64,000 bases of DNA, taken from assembly GCF_001431415.1 (NCBI RefSeq), contig NZ_LDJI01000002.1, positions 1-64,000 of the forward strand, read 5' to 3'. The number at the start of each line of letters is the position of its first letter. Within the stretch, counting starts at the first letter, position 1. This document shows positions 34,530-44,206 of this stretch, piece after piece. Both the position numbers and the translations under genes were made by a program. Origin of the DNA: Stenotrophomonas humi. GTDB lineage: Bacteria; Pseudomonadota; Gammaproteobacteria; Xanthomonadales; Xanthomonadaceae. The notes under the pieces are model-generated. The model saw only the letters and a program-made list of their open reading frames with translations. It was not told the origin of the DNA and did no database searches.

Positions 34530-34853
34530 TCAGGTTTCCTCCCGGGTCTGTGCCCGGATCCATTCCAGATACGCCGGCAGGCCGGCGCTGGGGGAGATCG
34601 CAATGATCTCCGGTAATTCGTAGGGATGTTCCTGCTGAATGGCGGTGGTGAGCGCCTCCAGCCGGTCGGCGCAGGTCTTGATCAGCAGCTGCACTTCCTG
34701 CGCCTGCTCGATCTGACCTTGCCAGCGGTACACAGACCGCATCGCCGGCAACAAGTTCACACAGGCTGCCAGGCGCTGCCCCACCAGCAGGTGGGCCAGC
34801 GCCTGCGCGCTGTCCAGATCAGGGCAGGTGCAGAAGACCAGTCTTACGTCCAT
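34530..34853 (-). CDS. cutA: CutA-type divalent cation tolerance protein
   Basis: 107 residues with the CutA pattern VRLVFCTCPDLDSAQALA, LAACVNLLPAMRSVYRWQG, VQLLIKTCADR and HPYELPEIIAI. CutA forms a PII-like trimer linked to metal tolerance. The ATG at 34851-34853 was chosen over longer frames because it gives the family's usual length. It is immediately upstream of dsbD. Confidence 0.93.
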   Translation of the reverse strand: MDVRLVFCTCPDLDSAQALAHLLVGQRLAACVNLLPAMRSVYRWQGQIEQAQEVQLLIKTCADRLEALTTAIQQEHPYELPEIIAISPSAGLPAYLEWIRAQTREET

Positions 34854-34900
34854 CTGCGGGATTGTCGCAGATGCGAATGCGGCACTTTCAAGTGGAAGTA

Positions 34901-34928
34901 TTGACAACGTTGTCATGAAATGTATATT
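34901..34928 (+). promoter_or_regulatory. sigma-70 promoter with palindromic operator ahead of the pilin operon
   Basis: TTGACA (34901-34906) and TATATT (34923-34928) are separated by 16 bp. A perfect 14-bp palindrome TGACAACGTTGTCA (34902-34915), with the central CG typical of LacI-family operators, covers the -35 element and part of the spacer. It lies between cutA (leftward) and the pilin genes (rightward). Confidence 0.65.
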
Positions 34929-35038
34929 GCCGCTCGTCACACTTTTTGTGAATGGTTTATTTGACGGGAGTGCTGGGCGCGACGCCCAGGGCTCGAAACA
35001 CACGGGGACGAGGCCGCAGCGCCCGCAGGGAGGCCCTG

Positions 35039-35446
35039 ATGGAACGACGCAGTATTCGTGGTTTCACGCTTATCGAGCTGATGATCGTGGTGGCCATCAT
35101 TGCCATCCTCGCGGCGATCGCACTACCGGCATATGCCGATTACGCACTGCGCAGCAAGATCCGCGTGGCACAGAGTGACCTGCTTGCCTTGTCGAGCAAT
35201 GTCGAGAATTTCCGCCAACGCACGCTCGGCTATCCGGCCAGCGACAGCGCTGCCAAGAAAGGCTGGAGCGCGGGGACCAAGGCCGGCAACTTCACCTACA
35301 CCTATTCAGCAAGCAGTGGCGGTTATCAGCTCAAGGCCGTGGCCAGCGGTTCGATGGGCAAGGCCAGCGGCTGCACCCTGACCGTGGATGCGGGCAACAC
35401 CCGTTCAGTCAGTGGCAATTGCGTCGGCGTGAGTGATTGGCCATGA
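35039..35446 (+). CDS. type IV pilin, PilE/PilA-like
   Basis: 135 residues. The prepilin motif [16 protein letters not shown] has Gly at -1, Phe at +1 and Glu at +5, followed by the long hydrophobic helix and a C-terminal globular part with a Cys pair ([14 protein letters not shown]) that forms the D-loop. The ATG at 35039 has GGGAGG upstream and gives a short 7-residue leader. It is the first gene of a five-gene operon; the others carry minor-pilin features. Confidence 0.9.
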   Translation: MERRSIRGFTLIELMIVVAIIAILAAIALPAYADYALRSKIRVAQSDLLALSSNVENFRQRTLGYPASDSAAKKGWSAGTKAGNFTYTYSASSGGYQLKAVASGSMGKASGCTLTVDAGNTRSVSGNCVGVSDWP

Positions 35447-35943
35447 GCCGGCGTGTTGCCGGATTTTCGCTCGTCGAATTGATGGTGACGCTGGCGGTGA
35501 TGGCGGTCCTGGCTGCCGCCGGTACGCCGTTCGCGCGGGAATGGATTGACAGCAACCGTCAGATGCAGGCGCGCAACCTGATGTGGGAAGCGGTATCGCA
35601 GGCGCGCTCGCTGGCGCTGCGCAACCCGACGCAGGCCACCACGGGTGCGGTATCGGCGCGCCTGCAGCGCGATGATCGCGCCCTGCAGGTGCTGCGTGCC
35701 GATGGCACCGAGGTGCTGTGGCGCGGTGAACTGCCGCGCAATGTGCAGATCAAGCTGACCGGGGCGGCGGATTTCGCCGACGCCGATGCCTTGAGTGCGG
35801 CGGCGGATGATCTGGCCTGCGTGGCCTTCGGCAACCGCGGCCAGCGTCTGCCTGCGGCCAGTAGCTGCCTCAGCGGCGGCAGTCACCAGCGCCTGGCCAT
35901 CGGCCTGAACAACCAGGATCCGCTTTATGTCGATCTGCTTTGA
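35443..35943 (+). CDS. GspH/FimT-type minor pilin
   Basis: 166 residues. The prepilin motif is [18 protein letters not shown] with Glu at +5, followed by the GspH/FimT-like middle ([23 protein letters not shown]) and a C-terminal Cys pair. The start overlaps the pilin stop as ATGA. FimT proteins prime pilus assembly and, in some species, bind DNA for uptake (family knowledge). Confidence 0.88.
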   Translation: MSRRVAGFSLVELMVTLAVMAVLAAAGTPFAREWIDSNRQMQARNLMWEAVSQARSLALRNPTQATTGAVSARLQRDDRALQVLRADGTEVLWRGELPRNVQIKLTGAADFADADALSAAADDLACVAFGNRGQRLPAASSCLSGGSHQRLAIGLNNQDPLYVDLL

Positions 35944-36343
35944 TTCGCCCCGCCGCCAACGCGGCGACATGATGCTTGAGGCATTGGTTGCTGTGCTGAT
36001 CACCAGCCTGATCGGCGCCGGCCTGGCGCATGTGGCAGCCAACATGATGAACAACCAACGCGACGCCAAGGTGGAAAACCTGGTGGTCGAACGTCTACGC
36101 GACAACCTGCACAGCAAGGGTGTGGGCCTGTGCAGCGGCAGCACGGTGGAGATCACGCTGCCCACCGGCAACAAGAACGCGAACATCAGCTGTGAGGCCG
36201 CATCGGCCAATGTGTCCATGGCCGGCGTCACCCGCACGGTTGTCGCGCCGCAACGGGTGGATCTGACCGTGTCGGCCGCTGATCTGGGCGGGCGCCGGGG
36301 CAGCAGTGAGGACCCTGACCTGCTGGTATCCACGCGGCAATGA
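35927..36343 (+). CDS. PilV-like minor pilin
   Basis: 138 residues. A prepilin-like segment RRQRG|DMMLEALVAVLITSLIG keeps Glu at +5 but has the unusual Asp at +1. The rest has a Cys pair (GLCSGS, ISCEAA). It overlaps fimT by 17 bp. Position between FimT- and PilW-like genes supports the PilV assignment; sequence alone is weaker. Confidence 0.72.
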   Translation: MSICFDSPRRQRGDMMLEALVAVLITSLIGAGLAHVAANMMNNQRDAKVENLVVERLRDNLHSKGVGLCSGSTVEITLPTGNKNANISCEAASANVSMAGVTRTVVAPQRVDLTVSAADLGGRRGSSEDPDLLVSTRQ

Positions 36344-37047
36344 ACATGCACCGTCACCACCGCATTGTCCGTGCCCGTCGCCATCAAGCTGGGCAGACCC
36401 TGATCAGCATGATGGTCGGCGTGGTGATCTCACTGATCACCATTTCGGCAATGCTGGTGCTCTACAAGACCATGATCGAAGTATCCGCCAATGCCTCGCG
36501 TTCGGCCTTGCGTGATGGTCAGGTGTCGGCTGCATTGCTGGCCGCACAGATGGATCTGCAGTCTGCCGGCTTCGGTGTGCCTGCCGCTGATGCATTGAGC
36601 AGCAAGCTGGGCGTGCGTGATTCGGGCAAGGAAGTGGTGTGGCGTTACAAGGCGCAGCTGGCCGATGCCGGTTTTGTCTGCTCGGGGCTGCGTCTGGTCG
36701 ACAACGAAGGCCTGTACCGTTTCACGCCGAAGGCGTGCAGCGATGTGGCCGCCGCCAACTGGGCTGCCAGCGAGCGCGAGCTGCTGGCCGGCAGTGCCGC
36801 GTTTTTCACGCCGGCACAGAAAGACGGCAGTGCTTACGCCAGCGGCGAAGGTGAAGTCGGTGCGATGAGCCTGGCGCCGGGCTACGTGTTCGCGCTCAAG
36901 GCCGAGCGCCAGTGCCTGCCCTTCATGCAGCAGGATTTCAGCACTTCGCCGATGGCATTGCCCGGGCAGCAACTGGTCATGCAGCAGGCCGATGGCGGCA
37001 GCCATCTGTTCCAGGCCTGCCTGCCCAATCTTGCGGTTTCAACCTGA
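36340..37047 (+). CDS. PilW-like minor pilin
   Basis: 235 residues. The prepilin-like motif is RRHQAG|QTLISMMVGVVISLI, in which the usual Glu5 is replaced by Ser. A globular domain of about 190 residues contains three or four Cys. The overlap with the preceding gene and the order fimT-pilV-pilW support the call. Loss of Glu5 normally hinders register in the pilus and suggests a tip position (inference). Confidence 0.72.
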   Translation: MNMHRHHRIVRARRHQAGQTLISMMVGVVISLITISAMLVLYKTMIEVSANASRSALRDGQVSAALLAAQMDLQSAGFGVPAADALSSKLGVRDSGKEVVWRYKAQLADAGFVCSGLRLVDNEGLYRFTPKACSDVAAANWAASERELLAGSAAFFTPAQKDGSAYASGEGEVGAMSLAPGYVFALKAERQCLPFMQQDFSTSPMALPGQQLVMQQADGGSHLFQACLPNLAVST

Positions 37048-37067
37048 TGGAACGGGAGTGCACGCGC

Positions 37068-39287
37068 ATGGACAGAAGTCGCTTTTCCCCGCCACGAAAG
37101 CAGCGTGGCATCAGCACCCTCCTGATCGTGCTGATGGTGGGCCTGGCGGTATCGGTCACCGTGGCCGCGACGATCTATTCCCTGCGTGGCACCCAGTCAC
37201 AGCAGCTGACCACGCACTCGGCCACCGCAGCGCAGGCAGCGGCATGGCGCGGGGTCGAAGCGCTGCGCCTGTACCTGCTGCAGGTGGAAAAAACCGTGTG
37301 GCCGGGCTGGGTGGGCGACGATGCCAAGCAGGTATCGGGGTTGGGCGCACTGGGGGTGCGTTCGGCGGTGGTGAGCTCGGTGCGGACGGCAGGTGGCGGT
37401 CTGTATCAGGTGACCGCGCGCGTCACGGGCGAGGCCGGCGTGGGCTCGGCGCTGACCACCGCGACGGTGGAAGTGGTCTATGACGTCGCGCCCGGCAGTG
37501 GCACGCCAGGGACGCCGGAGGTCTGCCATTCGCTGCCCAACGCACCGATGGTGTTCAACGGCAACCTCAATTACAGCGGTGGCTCGCTGGAAGTGGTCAA
37601 TCCCGTCGATTACGAGAACGTGGTGGTGGCCGGCGACCTGACCATCGGCGGTGGTTCCTCTGCGCGTATCTCCGGCTGTGTGAAGGGCAATGTGTCGCTC
37701 AGCGGTGGTGGCATCACCAACAACGGCCATCTCCACTCCGAAGGCAACATCACCATCAACGGCATGGGCAACCCCAGCGGCACCACGCTGTGGGGCAGGA
37801 ATGTCACCATCGGCAACGGCGTCGGCGGCGGCAACTACACCGCGATCAAGGCTGGCGCCTACAGCGCCGTGGTGTACAGCGGCGGTCGCGCCATCGGTAC
37901 GGCGGAGGTGGGCGGCAAGCTGGTCGCTGCCACGGTCACCGGCGGCATTCCGTGGACCAAGGGCAACGTGGTGCCTTTCAACACCGGCCGCGTGGTCATC
38001 ACCTTGAACGACCAGAGTCGCTTTCTGCTGGACCTGAGCAAGGTGGCCATCGATGCCAACAGTGGCGCGGTGAGCGGCGCTGCGGTGTCCGCGCGTCTGC
38101 GTGACGACAAGGACAAGGGCCCGGACGATGCCAGCCTGCCGGATGCGTTGATCTTCACTTCGGTGTCGGTCGCTGGCGGCAACGCCGGCCTGTATACGTT
38201 GAGTGTCGGCCAGCTGTGGGGACAGAAAGTGTCCGTGCAGGGCTGGAGCGGCAGCTACAGCACATTGTGGGCGGGCGGTGACATCGACATGGTGTCCGGC
38301 ACCATCGGCAACCTGGTGGGCGGCGGCAACATGACCGTCAGAGATGTGCGGGTGACCGGCAACGGCCGTCTGGCCGGCAGCCTCAACACGCCATTGGCCA
38401 ATGTACTGAGCGCGCAGGCTGGCACCAGCCCCGGCCTGCCCGGCATTCCGTGGTGCGATGCGCGGGTCAAGTCGGTGGATGCCGAAAACTACAAGGGCAT
38501 GGCCAACTATGTATTCGAGTCGGTCAACGGCTTGCCTCAGCTGACCATCCAGCAGGTCAAGCGTGCCGATGGCTCCTCCATCGACGGCGTGTACCCGTTG
38601 AGGAATCCCTCGGCCAGCCAGCTGCAGGTGCTGCAGGAACTGATGACCTGTACCAACGGCAACGCCCAGGGCTGCCTGGGCATGCGCCAGGGCAATGGCA
38701 GCTGGCTGCTGGACGGCGTGCGCAAGATGCCGGCGGGCGTGCTCTGGTTCGATGCGGCGGTGACCGTCAGCGGCACCACGGTGGACCTGCTCAACACCGT
38801 AGTGAACAAGGGCGGCGACGTGACGTTGGACAGCTCCGGTCATCGTGACCTGGTGGCGCCCAACTTTGCCGGTGCCAGCAAGGTCTGCGGCGGAGCGTTC
38901 TATCCGTCCAACCTGTGTGCCAGCCGTTCGGCGTTCGTGACCTGGGAAGGCACCGACAGCCAGGGCAAGCCTGTCACCTACACCGGCCTGCCGATCGGCA
39001 ATACCGCGATCATCGCCGAGGAGGGCGCTGCGATGGCCGGTTGGACCATCCGCGGCAGCGTGCTGCTGGGCAAGCAGCTGGCGACCAGCGGTGCGGTCGT
39101 CACCATCCACGGCAGCCTCACCGTGGGCAGCAACCAGCGCGCGGACACCACCATCACGGCCGGCGGCATCTCGCTGGAAGTGCCCAACGGCAGTGGTCTG
39201 AACCTGCTGCCGGTGTGTGGCGGCGGCAGCAGTGGCATCCCCTCGGCCCCGGCGAGTGCGTCGGTGCTGTGGTCGCGTTATCTCTGA
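37068..39287 (+). CDS. very large PilX-like pilin with beta-helical, adhesin-like C-terminus
   Basis: 739 residues from ATG 37068 (GGGAG upstream; ATG 37047 overlapping the previous stop is an alternative). The N-terminus KQRG|ISTLLIVLMVGLAVSV is a PilX/GspK-like prepilin segment without Glu5. Residues about 50-130 form a helical minor-pilin part. Residues about 140-735 are Gly/Asn/Val-rich with repeated strands (VVVAGDLTIGGG, GNVSLSGGGI, HLHSEGNITING, GKLVAATV, VTVSGTTV, GSLTVGS) as in beta-helical or bactofilin-like folds. Normal PilX is only about 170-200 residues. It probably caps or decorates the pilus and could act as the adhesin in place of PilY1, which is absent (inference). Confidence 0.8.
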   Translation: MDRSRFSPPRKQRGISTLLIVLMVGLAVSVTVAATIYSLRGTQSQQLTTHSATAAQAAAWRGVEALRLYLLQVEKTVWPGWVGDDAKQVSGLGALGVRSAVVSSVRTAGGGLYQVTARVTGEAGVGSALTTATVEVVYDVAPGSGTPGTPEVCHSLPNAPMVFNGNLNYSGGSLEVVNPVDYENVVVAGDLTIGGGSSARISGCVKGNVSLSGGGITNNGHLHSEGNITINGMGNPSGTTLWGRNVTIGNGVGGGNYTAIKAGAYSAVVYSGGRAIGTAEVGGKLVAATVTGGIPWTKGNVVPFNTGRVVITLNDQSRFLLDLSKVAIDANSGAVSGAAVSARLRDDKDKGPDDASLPDALIFTSVSVAGGNAGLYTLSVGQLWGQKVSVQGWSGSYSTLWAGGDIDMVSGTIGNLVGGGNMTVRDVRVTGNGRLAGSLNTPLANVLSAQAGTSPGLPGIPWCDARVKSVDAENYKGMANYVFESVNGLPQLTIQQVKRADGSSIDGVYPLRNPSASQLQVLQELMTCTNGNAQGCLGMRQGNGSWLLDGVRKMPAGVLWFDAAVTVSGTTVDLLNTVVNKGGDVTLDSSGHRDLVAPNFAGASKVCGGAFYPSNLCASRSAFVTWEGTDSQGKPVTYTGLPIGNTAIIAEEGAAMAGWTIRGSVLLGKQLATSGAVVTIHGSLTVGSNQRADTTITAGGISLEVPNGSGLNLLPVCGGGSSGIPSAPASASVLWSRYL

Positions 39288-39338
39288 AATTTCATAAAAA
39301 CAGTACTTCAGCCCGAGGCTGGGCGGCTCTCTCTGCAT

Positions 39339-39375
39339 GGCGTATCCGGTTGTCCCGCCGGATGCGCCTTTTTTT
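39339..39375 (+). terminator. rho-independent terminator of the pilin operon
   Basis: An 11-bp stem (GGCGTATCCGG / CCGGATGCGCC, one G-U pair) with an 8-nt loop is followed by seven T residues. It lies about 50 bp after the last pilin gene. Confidence 0.9.
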
Positions 39376-39477
39376 GTCCGCGGTGCCGGCGCCGCGGAGG
39401 CCCTGCCGATAGCGCGCCCGCGAAAGCGTGACGCCACGCTGCCAAGGGGCGGCGCCGCAAGCATTTTCCCCCGGGCC

Positions 39478-39503
39478 CTTGAAAGCACCCTTGGGGGCCC
39501 CAT
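39478..39503 (+). promoter_or_regulatory. sigma-32 heat-shock promoter of groESL
   Basis: CTTGAAA, a 13-bp spacer and CCCCAT (followed by TT) match the sigma-32 consensus CTTGAAA-N13-CCCCATnT exactly. It lies 113 bp before the groES start. No CIRCE (HrcA) element was seen. Confidence 0.9.
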
Positions 39504-39514
39504 TTCCTTTCCAA

Positions 39515-39570
39515 GCCCGTTCGACGGGCGTTTTTAGGCGCGGTACCCCCAGCTTCTGCCTGGCTGGGGG
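39515..39570 (+). promoter_or_regulatory. structured groES leader with terminator-like hairpin
   Basis: Just after the expected sigma-32 start point, GCCCGT / ACGGGC with a TCG loop is followed by five T residues (39515-39535), an intrinsic-terminator shape. A second hairpin CCCCCAGC / GCTGGGGG follows (39546-39570). The groES ribosome binding site (AGAGG, 39605-39609) is downstream of both. Confidence 0.5.
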
Positions 39571-39615
39571 AAACTGCCGGAATTGCAGACCAATCAAATA
39601 CTTAAGAGGTCCTTC

Positions 39616-39903
39616 ATGAGCATCAAGCCGCTTCACGACCGCGTTGTAGTCAAGCCGATCGAAGCCGACGAAATCTCCGCCGGCGGCATCCTGATCCCGG
39701 ATTCGGCCAAGGAAAAGTCGACCAAGGGCGAAGTCGTGGCCGTGGGCCCGGGCAAGCCGCTGGACAATGGTTCGGTGCGCGCGCCCTCGCTGAAGGTCGG
39801 TGACAAGGTCATCTACGGCCAGTACGCCGGTTCGTCCTACAAGGCCGAAGGCGTCGAGTACAAGGTGCTGCGCGAAGACGACGTCCTCGCCATCATCGGC
39901 TGA
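39616..39903 (+). CDS. groES: co-chaperonin GroES
   Basis: 95 residues beginning [14 protein letters not shown], with the mobile loop [19 protein letters not shown] and the conserved [19 protein letters not shown] end. It caps the GroEL ring. The ATG at 39616 is preceded by AGAGG. It is transcribed from the sigma-32 promoter with groEL 148 bp downstream. Confidence 0.98.
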   Translation: MSIKPLHDRVVVKPIEADEISAGGILIPDSAKEKSTKGEVVAVGPGKPLDNGSVRAPSLKVGDKVIYGQYAGSSYKAEGVEYKVLREDDVLAIIG

Positions 39904-39928
39904 TTGCCCTCTGGCAGCGGGGGCGTGA

Positions 39929-41698
<1,770 letters not shown>

Positions 41699-41733
41699 GT
41701 CCACCGCAGCCTCACCGCTGCTTTGCGTTACAC

Positions 41734-41765
41734 AAAACCCCGCCGAAAGGCGGGGTTTTGTTTTT
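41734..41765 (+). terminator. rho-independent terminator of groESL
   Basis: AAAACCCCGCC / GGCGGGGTTTT with a GAAA tetraloop, followed by GTTTTT, lies 36 bp after the groEL stop. The A-run on the left also allows it to serve the convergent LysR gene. Confidence 0.95.
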
Positions 41766-41804
41766 CATTGATAGCGATGCGATGCCGATGCGATGGGTCT
41801 GCAT

Positions 41805-42701
41805 TCAAACCGTGGGCTGCGCCAGCTGCCCGCGCAGCCAGGCCAGGAACAGCGGTATGCACGGTTGCAGGTTCTCTTCCGCCGGCAGGCTGAGCGCGTA
41901 GTAGGCGAAGGCCTGCGGCCACGGCAGGTCGATGGCGACGGCAAGGCGGCCGGCGGCGATTTCGCTGGCGGCATGAATGTCGCGGACCAACGCGATGCCC
42001 TGGCCGGCTTCGGCGGCACGGATCAACAGCAGGTCGTCGTCGAACGCGGGCCCGCGTTCCATCTGCGGTTCGGCAGCGATGTCCATGGACTGGAACCACA
42101 GCCGCCAATCGTTGCGGTCGGCGTCCTGCAGCAGTGGCAACCGCAGGCAATCCCGGGCGATGGTGATGGGCGCGGTGGTGGCCAGCAAAGCGGGGCTTGC
42201 CACCGGCAGCAACACCGGGGCGAACAGATGTTCGACCTGCATGCCCGGGTACTCCCCAAGCCCATGGCGGATGGCGATGTCCACGCCATCACGACGCAGG
42301 TCCACCATCTGCGTGGTGGCGTCCAGCTGCACGTCGATCTGTGGATGCTGTGCACTGAAACCCGGCAGCCGCGACGCCAGCCACGCGGTGGCGAACGTGG
42401 GGGCAGCGCTGATCCGCAGCGTCTGCCGGCCCCTCAGGCGCTCCAGCGTGCGCAGGCTGCTCTCTATCTGGTCGAACGCCTGTTTCAGTTCGGGGTAAAC
42501 CCGTGTGCCGGCCGCACTGAGCACCACGCCCTGGCGCGTGCGCTCGAACAGCACTACGCCGGTGCGTTCCTGCAGTAGTTTCAGCTGCTGGCTGATCGCG
42601 CCGGACGTCACGCCCATCGCATCGGCGGCTGCCTTGAGCGTGCCGTGGCGTGCGGTCTCCACGAATGCGCGCAGTGCCAGCAGGGGAAGAACCGCACCCA
42701 T
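41805..42701 (-). CDS. LysR-family transcriptional regulator (GcvA-like)
   Basis: 298 residues. The N-terminal HTH is LLALRAFVETARHGTLKAAADAMGVTSGAISQQLKLL (in sections), followed by a periplasmic-binding-like effector domain with TLRISAAPTFATAWLASRLPGF and DLRRDGVDIAIRHG, typical of the GcvA subgroup. It is divergent from ogt with about 75 bp between starts. The target and effector are unknown. Confidence 0.92.
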   Translation of the reverse strand: MGAVLPLLALRAFVETARHGTLKAAADAMGVTSGAISQQLKLLQERTGVVLFERTRQGVVLSAAGTRVYPELKQAFDQIESSLRTLERLRGRQTLRISAAPTFATAWLASRLPGFSAQHPQIDVQLDATTQMVDLRRDGVDIAIRHGLGEYPGMQVEHLFAPVLLPVASPALLATTAPITIARDCLRLPLLQDADRNDWRLWFQSMDIAAEPQMERGPAFDDDLLLIRAAEAGQGIALVRDIHAASEIAAGRLAVAIDLPWPQAFAYYALSLPAEENLQPCIPLFLAWLRGQLAQPTV

Positions 42702-42775
42702 GTTTAGATTTCCTGCAGTGAGGGTTTAGAAGAAATGGCTCGCACGCGCAGGATGGATCTCTATCCTCCGTGGGC

Positions 42776-43363
42776 ATGCCAGAGCATCCGCGAGTTTATC
42801 GGTCCCATCCACAACGGTGGCCCGTCTTAGGTGAAACAGATGGCGTTGGCTGCGTGTCATCGGCTTGGCGACAGGCGCATATCCGTACGCCGTTTGGGGT
42901 GATGGTTGCCGTCGTCGATGCGCAGGGCGCGCTGCTGCGTCTGGATTTTGAAGACGACGACAACCGCCTGCTGCTGGCCGATGCGCTCGATGTCCTGCCC
43001 ACGGATGCACGCGCGGCCTCGGCGGTCAGCGCGCAGTTGGATGCGTATTTCAACGGCACGCGGCAGGACTTCGATCTGGTGCTTGCGCCACGCGGCAGTG
43101 CATTCGCACAGCGTGCCTGGCAACGGCTGAGGCGGGTGCCGTTCGCGCATACCGTCAGCTATGGTGAGATCGCGCGGCAGCTGCAGCCCGCATCCTCCGC
43201 GCGTGCCGTAGGCCGCGCCAACGCCATCAACCCGATCTCCATCATCATTCCCTGCCATCGCGTCGTTGCCGTGGGCGGTGGATTGACCGGATACAGCGCT
43301 GGCCTGCGGCGCAAGGCCCAGCTACTCGCCTTCGAGGCGGATGTGTTTCGCAGCAGGCGATAA
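42776..43363 (+). CDS. ogt: methylated-DNA--protein-cysteine methyltransferase
   Basis: 195 residues. The alkyl-acceptor Cys160 lies in INPISIIIPCHRVVAVGGGLTGY (in sections), with the DNA-binding segment VSYGEIARQL and ARAVGRANA before it. The enzyme removes O6-methyl or alkyl groups from guanine in a suicide reaction. The exact start is uncertain: GTG 42770 and ATG 42776 are both possible, and the first 35 residues are not conserved in the family. It is divergent from a LysR gene. Confidence 0.9.
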   Translation: MPEHPRVYRSHPQRWPVLGETDGVGCVSSAWRQAHIRTPFGVMVAVVDAQGALLRLDFEDDDNRLLLADALDVLPTDARAASAVSAQLDAYFNGTRQDFDLVLAPRGSAFAQRAWQRLRRVPFAHTVSYGEIARQLQPASSARAVGRANAINPISIIIPCHRVVAVGGGLTGYSAGLRRKAQLLAFEADVFRSRR

Positions 43364-43560
43364 CGGCAGCGCAGCATGTTGAGCTGCGCTAAACGATCCG
43401 GGCAGGAAAGATCGTTTCACGCACTGACAGTGGCTGCCTAGACTGACCCCATTCCCGCACCGACGCATCCGCGCGCTGTTTCCCCCTCATCCGATCCCTC
43501 TGCCATCGCCATGGCGGACAGGACGATGTCATCCCGAAGAAATCCGCAACTGGAGCTTTC

Positions 43561-44196
43561 ATGTCACTGCCTTCGCTGCATCTGTATACCGACAGTTCGC
43601 CCAACGGCTACAAGGCCACCATCGCGCTGGAAGAGCTTGCGCTGGATTACCAGCTGCACCATGTGCGCATCGAGCAGGGCGAGCATCGCACGGCGGAATT
43701 CCTGAAGCTGCACCCGCACGGGCGCATTCCGGTACTGGTGGACCAGGCGCGTGGCGTGACCTTGTTCGAATCCGCCGCCATCCTGCTGTACCTGGCCGAA
43801 AGCCATGGCCGGCTGATTCCGCAGGACGCTGTCGGGCGCTGGGAAACAGTGACCTGGCTGATCTTCCACGCGGCCAGCGTCGGTCCGGTGCTGGGTCAGC
43901 GGGTGCACTTCGAGCACTTCGACCAGGAACGCTATCTGCCGGCGATAGCGCGCTATCAACAGCTGAGCGAAGCCGCATTGGCGACGCTCGATCAACGCCT
44001 GGTCGGACGCGACTGGCTTGCTGCCGACCAGTACTCCATCGCCGATATCGCCAACTTCGGCTGGCTGCATATTGCCGAGGTGATCGGCATGACGTTCGAT
44101 CATCACCGTCATCTCTGGGCCTGGTACCAGCGTGTGGCGCAGCGGCCGGCGGTGCAGCGTGGCATCGCCCTTCCTGAAATCGCGACGGGGCCGTGA
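43561..44196 (+). CDS. glutathione S-transferase family protein (YfcG/Ure2-like)
   Basis: 211 residues. The thioredoxin-like N-terminal domain has the YTDSSPNGYKATIALEE start, the cis-Pro GRIPVLVD and the glutathione-contacting FESAAILLYLAE. The all-helical C-terminal domain ends with WAWYQRVAQRPAVQRG. It is preceded by GGAGCTTTC. The LLM oxidoreductase gene starts 10 bp later, so they probably form an operon. Confidence 0.92.
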   Translation: MSLPSLHLYTDSSPNGYKATIALEELALDYQLHHVRIEQGEHRTAEFLKLHPHGRIPVLVDQARGVTLFESAAILLYLAESHGRLIPQDAVGRWETVTWLIFHAASVGPVLGQRVHFEHFDQERYLPAIARYQQLSEAALATLDQRLVGRDWLAADQYSIADIANFGWLHIAEVIGMTFDHHRHLWAWYQRVAQRPAVQRGIALPEIATGP

Positions 44197-44206
44197 GATA
44201 ACGCAG

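Noticed and set aside
34937..34951. TCACA-N5-TGTGA inverted repeat before the pilin gene
   Set aside because: The half-sites are in the opposite order to a CRP site (TGTGA-N6-TCACA) and the spacing is wrong.
39288..39615. Search for a CIRCE element before groES
   Set aside because: No TTAGCACTC-N9-GAGTGCTAA sequence is present; only the sigma-32 promoter is supported.
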